The notes under the pieces: generated by a model | The model's database searches: none | What the model was told of the DNA's origin: nothing | What the model saw: only the letters and a program-made list of their open reading frames with translations | Shown: piece after piece, positions 44,563 to 56,140 of the stretch | How the letters are laid out: every line of letters begins with the position of its first letter | Numbering within the stretch: position 1 is the stretch's first letter | Origin: Henckelia pumila | Lineage: Eukaryota; Streptophyta; Magnoliopsida; Lamiales; Gesneriaceae | Assembly: GCF_033568475.1 (NCBI RefSeq) | Contig: NC_133123.1 | Coordinates: forward strand, 133,582,930-133,646,929 | Direction of reading: 5' to 3' | Length of the DNA: 64,000 nucleotides | Translations under genes and position numbers: made by a program

Positions 44563-47279
44563 ATGATGGGTATTAATCTGGTGATGACAGTGATTGGGTT
44601 TGCGGTGAGTACTTTGTTTATTGTGTTTGTTTGCACAAGGCTCATTTGGGCTCGGATATATCTGACTGCGTCGAGGCGTTCGTTAGCCAGGGCTTCTAGA
44701 TCTGATGTTGGCATTGTAAGAACTTGTTTTCAGTACTGAGTAATTCCATTTGGTTGCAGATTTTGATTCACATGTTTTGGCCCATAATGTGTTGTACATT
44801 CGTTGGCTTGTGTTTTGCTCTGCCGTTGCTCATTGTCTTTTGTTACTGTGTAGCTGCATTTTGTTTTCTGGCAGTGGTTGAGATTCATTCGAAGCAATTT
44901 TGAGATTTTCTTTTTTCTTCATAGAACAGTCCCAAATACTACCTTATTCTTCCTCCTGACAAAATTGTGTTTTGCTCCCAATCAGACTTATTGCATTATA
45001 TTGGTTCTTGAAATCGCTGCTGCGTATCAAATTTCAGCCTTTTTCTGTGTATATCTGTGTCTGTTCTATGTATGTACATGGCGAGTTGGAGTCTACCTCA
45101 ACCACCGTGTTCAGTGGGATCTAGAAAACGAACCTTGGCTCCACTACATTATATGCAGCATGGCACTAAATATTCTTTCCTCGAATTGAGTTTTTTTTTT
45201 TTGCCACCTGCTCATTCTCTGTTTGTTTGCTCATGCAATTTCTGAAGTCTATCTTTTTTAATGGAGTGTAACTCCTATTGCCCTTGCCCTTTTATTTCTG
45301 CTTTTCACTTTTAGATTCTTCACCCAATTACTCGAATTTTGTATATTTCGGAAGCAAAATTTAAGTTTTAAAAGAATTGCATGTCAAATTTGATTTTGTT
45401 TCTAATGTAAGGGGGCAACCGCTAGTCACGCCATTCAATCCAGACTGTCACTATCACATCCTTATTACGGGCTAGCACACCTACGTGTACTATGTTGCTA
45501 ACCACATCAAGACACCATCATTCTGTTGTTAATTTTGTTGTTGATATTTGATCGTTGCGTATGTTTGTCTTGACTCTTGCCATGATGTTATGACACATGG
45601 GAATCCTGATTTATCTTTGCTTTGAACCACTTGTAACTCAGATCTAAAGGATTGTTTTTCTGACCTTTTTCATACAGTTAGAGCGCGGTCTTCACTGTCT
45701 TGAGCCTCTTGAGGTCTCCAAATTTCCTGTGAAAAAGTATGGAGAACTGTGCTTATCCTCAAAAGAAAATGCTCTGTAAGTTCATCAATCTTCTATGATC
45801 CTATGAGTTTACGCGAAACTTGTCTGCTGAACATGAAAATAAGATTTAAAAGCCGTCAAGTTTTAAGTGTTACGCCATACCATTCAGAAGACGTGAGCAT
45901 TTTCCCTCCGTTTCTATTAGTTTCCAAGCTAAGCAAATCGAGTCCATCGTAGGTACATATTTTTCAATAGATCTAGCCCTGTTTGTATGCAGGCATTTTT
46001 AAGTATTCCCATGCCTCTTCATATTTGCTGCCTACATTTACAACTCTTTTTGTTCAGACTTCAGAATGTTGGAGGTAATTGTGTAATGAAAATGGATCGA
46101 GCTCAATTTTCTTAGCATTCTTTGCAGGGTTTGATAAGTCACCAAGACTTGATGATGTTTTTTGAAATTTCATGAATAGCTTTATCCTCAGGGCACTTTT
46201 GTTTATTGATTATGCAATCTTACAAACCAAGTATGCCTTATTGTCACCCCTGGTTTTCATTCCGTGTTTCTTGGGTTTCAAATCACGATCCTAAAAGTTG
46301 AAACGACAGTATCACAATTTTCATGAAATTTGCTTTTGCGAATATGTTAATGACCTCTTTCCTTTGAGAGTCAGGGCGAGTTCTTTAGACTACCTGATGT
46401 TTTTGAGGCTTCTGTGCCAAATGCAGCTCCCATTCTTTATCAAATTCTTTTCTTGGTTTCATTTTTCCCTCATTAAGGGAAGACACTCGTAAGAGTCACT
46501 TTGTGCATCCCAATACTCAATAAATACAAACTCTAATAATTAAACTACCACAAAGTAGGAACAAATTAAGTTTTTTCTTTGAATTTTTGTAATCGACAAC
46601 ATAGTATTTGTATCTTCTGTTTACTGTCTAAAGTCATCGACTCTTTTTTATGCATTCAACATTTCAACCTATGAAAATGAATAATTGATTGGTTCAATCG
46701 TTCAACTGGGCCAGACCCGGTGCAGTTCCAGTTGAAATGGCCTAAATAGTTGTCTTGATTATCCTTGAAATCAAATGTACATCATTATTGCTAAATTATC
46801 ACTTGCAGTTTGTGTTATGTTGTTTTCTGGTCACCCGCTAATGTCAGATAAAAAATTTTCATCTCAGGTGCACTGTCTGCCTATCCGAATACCACAACGA
46901 GGATATGCTACGCATCCTGCCAGTCTGTGGACACTCATTTCATGCTACGTGTATCGACATATGGCTGCACCAGCACTTCACGTGTCCTATATGTAGGATT
47001 TCTCTTCGGGAGCTTCCTGAGCGAAAATGGTACATGCAACCGATGTTTAGTTCTGCTGTACGGACCCAGCATACCATGCAATCTATCAATGCACATAACT
47101 GTCATTGCATTTCACATGAGCATAGGTGCTCTTTGAGTTCCAGCGACACTCGAATAATGGGCTCAATCCAGGAGAGGGGTGGTCATGATGCTAGAGTTGG
47201 TGGCACTGCCTTGACCGATGGTGATCGGATGGATAAAGACTTCGTAAATTTGAAAGTCGAGAGCCCATCGAATCAGTGA
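44563..47279 (+). CDS. ATL-type RING-H2 E3 ubiquitin ligase
   Basis: Three exons, 44563-44715, 45678-45775 and 46868-47279, join in phase to 220 residues. A membrane segment lies near residues 4-28 ([20 protein letters not shown]), then a short basic stretch. The RING-H2 finger uses C85, C88, C104, H106, H109, C112, C123 and C126, with the ATL signature [20 protein letters not shown]. The C-terminus is Ser-rich and polar. ATL proteins are membrane-anchored ligases that pass ubiquitin from an E2 to targets; many respond to defence or sugar signals. An in-frame ATG at 44440 would add 41 residues, but the family normally begins close to the membrane segment. The 1.1-kb second intron splits a codon just before the first zinc-binding Cys. 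Confidence 0.88.
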
Positions 47280-47592
47280 GCTCAAGCCATTTTTCAGCTA
47301 CACTACGATCCTAGTGTGTTCACTTTTATTCACAATGGTTCTTCACTCTCTTCTTTTTTCTGTGCGTATGGTGTTAGATTCAAAGGCTCTAGATTATTCA
47401 AATGAACAAAATATGTATATTTATTTGTTTGTGATTTTTTGTATTCTGCATACTTTAGGGATCAATCATCGATTATTTACCTGGTCTATTCTTATCAGAT
47501 TCTTCCTTTCTTTTCTTTTCTTTTCTTTTTTTTTTTACCTTATCAGTAAACTTTTTTTTATTATATTTATTCATTACACAAATTGGAGTAAT

Positions 47593-47731
47593 ACTCATGT
47601 GAGACGGTCTCATCCTCATCTGTGAGACGGTCTCATTCGTGAGATGGGTCAACTCTATCCATATTTATAATAATAAGTAATAATTTTGACATAAAATATA
47701 AAAATGACCATTGAGAACGTCTCATAAGAGT
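47593..47731. mobile_element. GAGACGG-type MITE-like repeat, copy 2
   Basis: Begins ACTCATGTGAGACGGTCTC and ends, inverted, ACTCTTATGAGACGTTCTC: 19-bp imperfect terminal repeats around a GAGATGGGTCAA core. It lies between the convergent RING-H2 and P450 genes. Confidence 0.7.
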
Positions 47732-47840
47732 TTTTTCTTTCAAATTGCTATTTTTTTTTGTGGTCGACGTTATATGATTGCTAATTTTTTTGTGGTCGAT
47801 GTTATATGACAGATCAATTATACATATTTAATAAATTGAG

Positions 47841-48006
47841 TAATTTGTGAAACGGTCTCACGAATTTTTATTCGTGAAACGGGTCAATCCTACACATATT
47901 TACAATAAAAAGTAATACTTTTGGTATAAAATGTAATATTTTTTCATGGATAATCGAAATAAGAGACCCGTCTCACAAAATTGACATATGAGATCATTTC
48001 GTAAAA
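47841..48006. mobile_element. GAGACGG-type MITE-like repeat, copy 3
   Basis: GTGAAACGGTCTCACG, GAAACGGGTCAAT, AGTAATACTTTT and GAGACCCGTCTCAC are shared with the other copies, in the same order. Boundaries are approximate. Confidence 0.6.
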
Positions 48007-48571
48007 AATTTTGCCCTTAAAACGAGAGCAATTAGATATGATATTTATTTCGGGGGTGTTAATAGCTATGAGCTTTCCATGGTCGGTTTGAATATTAGAA
48101 ATAGATGTTCATGTCGTTGCTATTCATAAGATATGACTTTTGCTTTGGAAGCATCGATTAGGAAATCTTTGTTCAATTCATAAGAGAATCACTATAGTCA
48201 TTGTCCACATACAGAAGCACTACTAACACAATAACACATTTTCTCGTCATTCAAAGTCTTTATCAATAGCAAGTTTACAACATACCTGGATTGAATCCAT
48301 TTTTGTCCCATAAAAATGGGTTCTTGTTGCGTTTAAATACAAGACTTTTTGTAAGTTCTTATATATTGATTTGAGACGACAATATTAGTTTTTGCTAAAA
48401 AAATATGGCATAGATTTCACGAATTGTCATAGTATTTATTATTACAATATGATCTGAAACACAAATCAATGAAATATTCTCTTACACCAAAATTAGTCTT
48501 TAAAATAGACAACAAACATAGGGATTAGGGACACACATACCCTAACACATACATAGCAACACATGAATTAC

Positions 48572-50119
48572 CTATTGTGCCCTTGGCTTGATCTTGGCCC
48601 TCAGGCTATTTTTCATCACAACAGTGAACTCCAGCTTCTCACTAAGATCCACTTTACCATTTTCATCCGGGTGACCCGACCACTCGAATTCTTGCACCAT
48701 TCGGGCCAGCATCAAATTAACATGGATAGTGGCCATGCTCAAACCGGGGCAGATCCTCCGCCCGACGCCGAAAGGCATCATCTTCACGCCCGTTACGCCG
48801 GTTATATCGGCGTCCTCCCGACCCGCGAAGAATCTGTCGGGGTCGAACTTCTCCGGGTCGGACCATATGTTCGGATCCTCCGAAATTCCCGGTAGGAAGA
48901 ACTCGACATTAGCATCGGTTGGGATATCGTACCCGGCTAGCTTAGCGGGTTCGGTAACAGCATGGGTTAGTGAAAAATAGGTTGGGGGGTGCTTGCGCAA
49001 GAGCTCCTTTACGACGGCGTTTAGATACGGCATCTTTTCGATATCTTTCTCGTCCACTTTCTTGTTTTCTCCGACGGTGGACTTAATCTCCTCGTACAAT
49101 CTTGATTGGATTTTGGGGTTCTCGATCAGCCTCGCCACCGCCCACTCGATGCCGGTGCCGGTGGTGTCGGTGCCGCCGTTCAAGAACTCGGAGCAGAGGG
49201 TCACGATCTCCGCGTCGGACGGGGAAGATTTGCGGCCTTCGATTTTGAGGTCGAAGAGGGTGTCGAGGTATGAAAACGAAGCTGCGTTTTTGTGCGATTC
49301 TGGGTTTCGAAGTGCTTCGCGGCGCTTGTCGATGAGTGGGACAAGAGTTTCGATCTGTTGTTGCCTCACTTGGTGAACCCTTTTCCTCTGTTTGGAGAAA
49401 AATGGGCTGAGAAGGGGGAGATAGTCGTCCAATCTTGGATCAAGAACAATCAGAACAGTTTTCATCATTTGATCCACTTTCTCGATCATTTCCTCGTCCA
49501 TTTCCACCCCGAAACACATGGACAAGAGTATGCAGAAGACGGCGAATCGCGCGTTTTTGAGAACCCAAACCGCGCCGTGATTGGCCGCCGCTTCATTCTT
49601 CAGCCTGTCCACGAGTTTCTCCATAGCCATCTCTCTGGCGTTCCGGAATTCCTTGAGCCTGGAGGCGCTGAGCCCGTTCTGCACCATGTTCCGCCGCAAG
49701 GACCTCCACACAGGGCCGTAGAGGCTGGCATTCACGGTGAATTTGTTGCAACTGAAGATAGTCCTCGTCGGGTTCTCCCTCGGCCGGCTGGCAAATATCT
49801 GACCTTTGACAACCAAAGCTTCGTGAGCCAAATCCGCACTGCTGATTATAATCATTGTTCTCGTCCCCATTCTCAAAGTAAAAATTGGCCCATATTCAGG
49901 TAAAAGATCCCGAACGTATTGAAAGAACTGTTTCCCCGAACCCGCCACCTGAAACAGGTTTCCCACCACCGGCCACCCGGGCGGCCCCGGCGGCAAGTTG
50001 AGCTTCTTGGACTTAGACTTATACGTGACCAAGAAAATCAAACCGGAGAGAAGGAAAGCTGAAGCTGTGAAAATGAGATGGTAGTAAGGAGAAAGCGATG
50101 AAGAAGAGAGGGAATCCAT
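48572..50119 (-). CDS. Cytochrome P450, CYP77A-like
   Basis: One uninterrupted frame of 515 residues, a usual P450 length. Start chosen at MDSLSSSSLSPYY because it places the signal anchor (12-33) and the hinge PPGPPGWP (43-50) at standard positions; an in-frame ATG at 50188 would add 23 atypical residues. Oxygen-binding helix GGTDTT (315-320), ExxR (E372-R375), a PERF-like FDPDRF, and the haem loop FGVGRRICPG with Cys 457 are all present. The sequence around the haem loop and the ISEDP..W motif is characteristic of CYP77A. Known members epoxidise or hydroxylate fatty acids in the chain, in the endoplasmic reticulum, for cutin; the actual substrate here is not shown. Intronless, as usual for this family. 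Tail to tail with the RING-H2 gene. Confidence 0.9.
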   Translation of the reverse strand: MDSLSSSSLSPYYHLIFTASAFLLSGLIFLVTYKSKSKKLNLPPGPPGWPVVGNLFQVAGSGKQFFQYVRDLLPEYGPIFTLRMGTRTMIIISSADLAHEALVVKGQIFASRPRENPTRTIFSCNKFTVNASLYGPVWRSLRRNMVQNGLSASRLKEFRNAREMAMEKLVDRLKNEAAANHGAVWVLKNARFAVFCILLSMCFGVEMDEEMIEKVDQMMKTVLIVLDPRLDDYLPLLSPFFSKQRKRVHQVRQQQIETLVPLIDKRREALRNPESHKNAASFSYLDTLFDLKIEGRKSSPSDAEIVTLCSEFLNGGTDTTGTGIEWAVARLIENPKIQSRLYEEIKSTVGENKKVDEKDIEKMPYLNAVVKELLRKHPPTYFSLTHAVTEPAKLAGYDIPTDANVEFFLPGISEDPNIWSDPEKFDPDRFFAGREDADITGVTGVKMMPFGVGRRICPGLSMATIHVNLMLARMVQEFEWSGHPDENGKVDLSEKLEFTVVMKNSLRAKIKPRAQ

Positions 50120-50567
50120 TGATGAAAAAAAAAAAAGCAGAGATGGAAGACGCCAAAGTGGGGGATAGCGAAGCGAGCTTATCAACAAGGAAAAGCTTGA
50201 AGTTACAGGTGGGATTCAATTAAAGCACTTGAAAATTTTCAACTAAAAAAGACATTGGCGTTAAATGCTGCAAACTCCAGTATTTTTCGAATACATTTAT
50301 AATGTACGATACATTCACTGTATTCGAATCGTATGGAAATGCATGCAGTGAAAGGAGTTGGGTGGCAAGTGGGAAGGGAAAGGGAATACGGCGAAAAAGA
50401 GAAGCTGTTGGGGGTTATTAATAAATTTCAACCACTTTCTTCAATCATTTAATTTGCACTGCCAATTAACGTCGTGTACGTACAACGTTACACTATATTA
50501 CATATTATACTTTAATTTACAAAATTATATATTTATTTTATTTGAATTTTTTTTCTAAAATACATTA

Positions 50568-50935
50568 AAGCACCATTTGGTGTGAAAGATAACATATTGA
50601 TTGATTAATAATCATTATTTTGTCCAATGTTTGCCTCAAGTTTTTCCAAGGATTAGCGTCATGCATCATTGTCTAATTCAAGTATATTGATTTAAAATCC
50701 TTAGACATCGTTTGGTGTGAAGGATAACACATTGATTGATTAATCATTTTTGCTATGTTCAATGCTTGGCTCAAGTTCTTACAAGGATTGTTGTCATACA
50801 TCATTGTCTAATCCAAGTATATTGATTTATAATCCTTAGATTATTTATCCATCATCATCCAATCCATGAACCAAACGGTGTCTTATATTATTAATATATC
50901 ATCATCTAATCCATGAACCAAACAGTGCATAAAAA
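50568..50935. mobile_element. Compound MITE with duplicated ends
   Basis: AGCACCATTTGGTGTGAAAG (about 50569) and GACATCGTTTGGTGTGAAGG (about 50703) head two tandem segments of about 133 bp. The right side has two inverted partners, ATGAACCAAACGGTG and ATGAACCAAACAGTG. This could be two nested MITEs or one with internal duplication. Confidence 0.55.
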
Positions 50936-51641
50936 TAATTAAGTAATTTGAAATGAAATGTATAAACCAATTTATAATCATATGTGTACGGGTAACATTG
51001 TCATTAACGTTTTTACTTCCGGTTTTTCTTTCCTTTTCTAGGAGGTAAATTAATACTCCGTTTCCGGTTTTAGAAGGTAATTTAATACTCCATATGAATG
51101 AACTCGTTTATCTATGTTTGTGTCTGTTTTAACACATATTAAGAAAACTTTCAATGTTTTATAAGTGGAAAACAAAATTAAAGTATGATTTTGATTAAGT
51201 TTGTAAAAATTTATGAATATTTTTAAAAACATTATTCTTCGAATATAAGTTTTAATACCACATCCAAAAACAACATTATAAGATTTATTAAGAAATGTAT
51301 AATATTGTAAAATTCAATTATTTAATACTCAATAAATTAATAATCTATTTAAAATAATATTTTTTCCTCAGTCTGACTTGGCACAATGTATTAAATTAAT
51401 ATGTTCGATAAATCAATAAAATAATATTTTTTTAGAAAACTTTTGTATAAATGTAAGTTCATCAATATTATAAATTAACAATTCATTAAAATCACAAAAA
51501 TAACCAGTACAATTTATTAAAATATAGTCCTATTTTTTTTTTAATAAAATTAATTTATTATTGTTTTTGTTTATATGGTGAATTTAATTTGATTAGTCGA
51601 TATAATTAATATTATTTAATTATTAAAAATAATGAGTATCA

Positions 51642-51643
<2 letters not shown>

Positions 51644-51698
<55 letters not shown>
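51644..51698. repeat. (AT)n microsatellite
   Basis: About 27 AT units, followed by GTATGTGTACACATATATA. Confidence 0.9.
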
Positions 51699-51706
<8 letters not shown>

Positions 51707-52750
51707 ACACATATATAATCAAGTTTTTATATTATATATGAATTCAAATAATGTGATTAAAGTACCGATGAAATACAATTGTTTTTATGTGATTAAATGT
51801 ACATTAGTTGAATGAAAAATACGCTTTAAAATAATTAGTTTTTAATTAATGGATTGACTAATAAAATTTCACGATTTCAGTATTATTAATTATAGAGATT
51901 AACTTCATAAGTCACAATTATATAAGTCCTATTTATTTTTTGTTTGTACCAAATGGAGTATATAGATATGTTTCTTTATTTAGCAATATTTTTTCTATTA
52001 ATTTTTTAATGTTCTTTAATTTGAGGTCTTGTAATTAATTAACTATTGGAAAGATAGCAAACCATTTATGTAAGCATTCATTAAAAGGATAAAATTAAAA
52101 ACTTTCCTATATAATTGATATTTTCAATGAATTTTTAGTTTATGTATGAAAAACATGTATACATAACTGAGATGGAGGTAATAGTAATTTTTACTAATAC
52201 AAACACTTATATGGATTTTCATTTGTACTATTAAATTTCAATTTAATATATTATTTTTGTAATTTTAGTTGTTTCTTCAAAATATATGTGACGTTTATGT
52301 GACATGTTTGTTCCCATACATTAATATTTGTAATGTATTATGAGAAATGCTCAATCTACTAACATCTTACACGGAACAGTCACGCTACTCGACATCAATT
52401 GCCCAAAATCACTTGCATTGAGATGCAAAATGATTTTGACTTTTCCCATCTTATACACATTATAAAAAAAAAACGAATTCATATAGAATATATATATATA
52501 TAGATAAATAAACAACTGGTGGAAATTTCACTACCAGAATTTGTCAGTGGAGTATGTTGTTTTTATCATTCCAAAATTTTAATTATTATTTTTACTGATT
52601 TATATAAAACTATACATATGCTGATATATAGATATATGTATAACATCTTATACCTTACATTATCAAAAAACGAATTCGTGAAAGTTCAGTATTTGTCAGT
52701 GGAGTATGTTATTATTATCATTCCAATTTCTTGATGATTTTTATTCATTT

Positions 52751-53127
52751 AGGGTCCGTTTGAAGTTGAAGATAAGATAAATAATATATTGTCATAAAAA
52801 ATAAATAAAAAATGATAGTTAATATAATATTTGATTTGATTGATAGATTATAGTTTGTTTGATTTGATTGATTATATATTATATAAAAATAGTAAATTAC
52901 TATTTTATCCTTTTAATAATTAATAAAAATATGAATAATATTATTTATAAAGGGTAATATAGTAATATAAATTCAATGATTTGATTGATGTAAGATAAAT
53001 AATTTATAATTTGATTGATATGAGATAAATAATTAAAAAATGGATAAATAATATGACAAAAAAAAAACGTGAAATAGATAAAATAATTTATATGTAAATT
53101 AGTTATACATAACTTCAAACACACCCT
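52751..53127. mobile_element. MITE, 377 bp
   Basis: Left end AGGGTCCGTTTGAAGTT, right end inverted AGGGTGTGTTTGAAGTT (15 of 17 match). The interior repeats TTTGATTGAT and AGATAAATAAT words. The target duplication is unclear. Confidence 0.6.
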
Positions 53128-53486
53128 CATATATAACTCTATGTGATGATAAATTATATATCAATATGTGTGTGTATACTATGTATATCTATCTATCCGT
53201 TTTTGTGTGTAAAGGAGACAATGGAGTTGACTCGTATTAAATTTGAGTGGTTGTGCCAGTAGAGGCGTTATTTTTAATTACCAATAAATTAATTAATTGT
53301 GAGTTTGTCTATATCTATATATGTGTGTGTGTTTTTAATAGACAAAATAAAAGAGGACACCATATGTTTTTTTATTAAAATTGCTCTTACATAGTATAGA
53401 TATGAGTTTGTTTATTTTTTTTTAATTCGATATTTCAAATTGCAGTTTAATTTCTCGATAATTTATATTTTGTACAAGCATGCAAT

Positions 53487-53505
53487 GTGTGTGCCGACAC
53501 ACTAG
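53487..53505 (+). mobile_element. Possible Helitron-like 3' terminus
   Basis: A GTGTGT-GCCG-ACACAC hairpin overlaps a terminal CTAG followed by T. There is no spacer between hairpin and CTAG, unlike the other two termini, so this is weaker. Confidence 0.3.
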
Positions 53506-53806
53506 TTATTTATTATGTTGGGACACGGGAATAATTAATTTTTTGATATCATGGTTTATTTTTTTGATAATCCAAAATTTTTTTTCCTCAAATTATAAAT
53601 GTTTTAGTTTTATTTAATAAAAAATATCATTAAACTCATTTTAATAAATTTGCATTTTATTTTAATCGACTATATTCTAACAAAATCTTTCTATATCTTT
53701 ATTACATTTTTATCTATATTTTGAAGTTAAATTAAATAATCGTACGTATAATTCATAACATAAAAAATAATTTTAAAGTTTTAAGTTAATCTCTCAATTT
53801 TCAAAA

Positions 53807-53833
53807 GAAAAAAATTATTTAACACAATTTTTT

Positions 53834-53881
<48 letters not shown>

Positions 53882-54033
53882 ATCACGTGTAAAACGACAC
53901 AATATATAATTATACAACTAGTTGTTCCAAAGAAAATTTATATTATGGTGCCAAGGTAATTGTAGAGTTTCGATCTTGTTGGTATTAAACGTGTTACAGA
54001 TGCAATGAAAAAAATTATTTAACACAATTTTTT

Positions 54034-54069
<36 letters not shown>

Positions 54070-54194
54070 ATCACGTGTAAAACGACACAATATATAATTA
54101 TACAACTAGTTGTTCCAAAGAAAATTTATATTATGGTGCCAAGGTAATTGTAGAGTTTCGATCTTGTTGGTATTAAACGTGTTACAGATGCAAT
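53807..54194. repeat. Tandem duplication, 200-bp unit with AT run
   Basis: 53807-54006 and 54007-54194 are adjacent and nearly identical, from GAAAAAAATTATTTAACAC to GTGTTACAGATGCAAT. They differ chiefly in the length of the internal AT run (about 12 bases shorter in the second), so the duplication is recent. Confidence 0.9.
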
Positions 54195-55484
54195 GAAAAA
54201 TTGAATGAATATTAATATTTAATATTTAAGATAAAATGATGAATTTATCCACCCAGTCAAAAAAGTGATGAACTCGCTCTCTATGAATTATATATGTTTT
54301 TTATTTGTTAGGCATTTTTCTAATAATCCTGATTTAATTTGAGATATTGTAATTAAATAAATATTACTCCTATAACTATAACAAAACATTTATATAACTA
54401 ATCATTAAAAAGAGTAAAATTGAAAAGCTGTTTGTTAATTAATATTGTACGAGTGAACTAAATATATCAACTTTTTTTTTTTGAAATTATATATATAATT
54501 AAATCAACTTTCTACAAATCTTAAAGGGGTAATGAATTAAAAACCATTGACGTAAATGGCATTTATTAATGTAGAATGCAATACCATGGTTTCAATTTCA
54601 AAAAAGTCAATACGATGGATGGTTCGAGTATTAATGATTTTCATTTATTGACTGAATAATTGGTTGGGGGCATGTGATATTGCACAAGATTTATGGAAAT
54701 TTAATGCTATCCTAATAATAATAACAATAATAATTACATGATCAGGGACTAGCCCAACTTGGGTTAGAGATGGGTACTTCGATGTTCTCATTTTCATGAT
54801 ATAATGTTCACAAATAAAATTAAGTTCTGCCATAAAAAAATTATTATATATGAGTTTTTGAAAAAAAAATTAAATAATAGTTATAGATATTAGATGTTAT
54901 CGTTTTCAAGTTATATATATGACATGACGGATCAATTAATATCTAACAAAAAAATATCTAAAAATATAATTATGGTGATTAATGTTTTAAAATCCATATA
55001 TAGTTATGTTTACTCCGTAGTGTAGAAGCAAAAAAAAAAGATATTTATTGTATTCTTTATCAAACGGAGGTATGTATCTATCAGGGGTGAGTAAATAATA
55101 TATATTCCTTTTTTATTATATTATATGTTTTGTAAGAACTTAAAATAGCATGTTTTTCAAATGTTATATACACTTGACGAGTAGCATGGATACTGAAATT
55201 TTTGTAAGAGAATGTTTATTCTTTTAATAGAAAAATTAATAATGACTTCTGTTTTCTGACAGGTTCTTTTTATCGGGTAGATTAATGAGATGCAAGAAAA
55301 CGAGTCGGGAAATGGGTTGAGGTTTTGGCGTAGTAATTGCTGTTATACTTAACTTGGGTGGTGTCATGTTATATATATATATATATTTTTACAGGTTTCA
55401 CTTTTGGTAACTTCTCCCGTTCACTGGTTAATTTTCTTCCGATAAGTTTATGATGAGATTCTATGTTATGGGTATTACTCAAAT

Positions 55485-56132
55485 CAGGGGCGGATCTAAA
55501 AATTTTTTTAAGGGGGGCAGTTGGACAGAATAAATTATCACATATATATACACACATAATTAATCATCACATAAAAAATTTAAATATTGTAAATTTAATA
55601 ATATTTTTATATTTTAAATTTTATTTACAATTTACCCTTACGACTTGATATATACTGAAAATAACTAATAATACTTCATTCGATAAACTAATATTATATA
55701 TATATATATTTTAATATAATTAATTAATATTCGTAAAAATATTTTCAGCAAATTTTTTTTTCTTCAATGCAGTTGTTGCGGTTGGTAAAATAAATGACAA
55801 ACTTAGAAGCTTGTAAGCTAACAATTTTTGCTTCAACAATTTTTTTTTTTAGGTTTAAAAACTTAAAACTCATTGTGTTTAGGTTTAAAAACTTAGTGAT
55901 TGGACTACAATTTTTTAAAAACTATAAATCACAAATTTTTAGGTCACTTTGCACACATTAAACAATGAAAATTAACTTCAATTTTTTGACCCTCTTTTAT
56001 ATTTTTGTGTTTGGTTTCTAATTTATGATCATATATTATTATTTTTAAAATATAAGAATATATAAATAATTTTTAAAAAAAAAAATCAAGGGGGGCAGCT
56101 GCCCCCCTTGCCCCTTAGTAGAACCGCCCCAA
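55485..56132. mobile_element. hAT-type element, 648 bp, non-autonomous
   Basis: Left end CAGGGGCGGATCTA and right end inverted TTGGGGCGGTTCTA. An exact 8-bp duplication, ACTCAAAT, flanks it (55477-55484 and 56133-56140). Subterminal GGGGGGCAG/CTGCCCCCC blocks face each other; the right one is a palindrome, GGGGGGCAGCTGCCCCCC. No transposase frame. Confidence 0.85.
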
Positions 56133-56140
56133 ACTCAAAT

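Larger units (their letters stand above)
50230..55484. other. AT-rich intergenic region with repeats, no gene
   Basis: Beyond the MITEs, AT runs and tandem duplication listed separately, I see no reading frame with recognisable protein features. Confidence 0.55.

Noticed and set aside
50120-50188. Upstream in-frame ATG for the P450
   Set aside because: Would add 23 residues before an already standard signal anchor.
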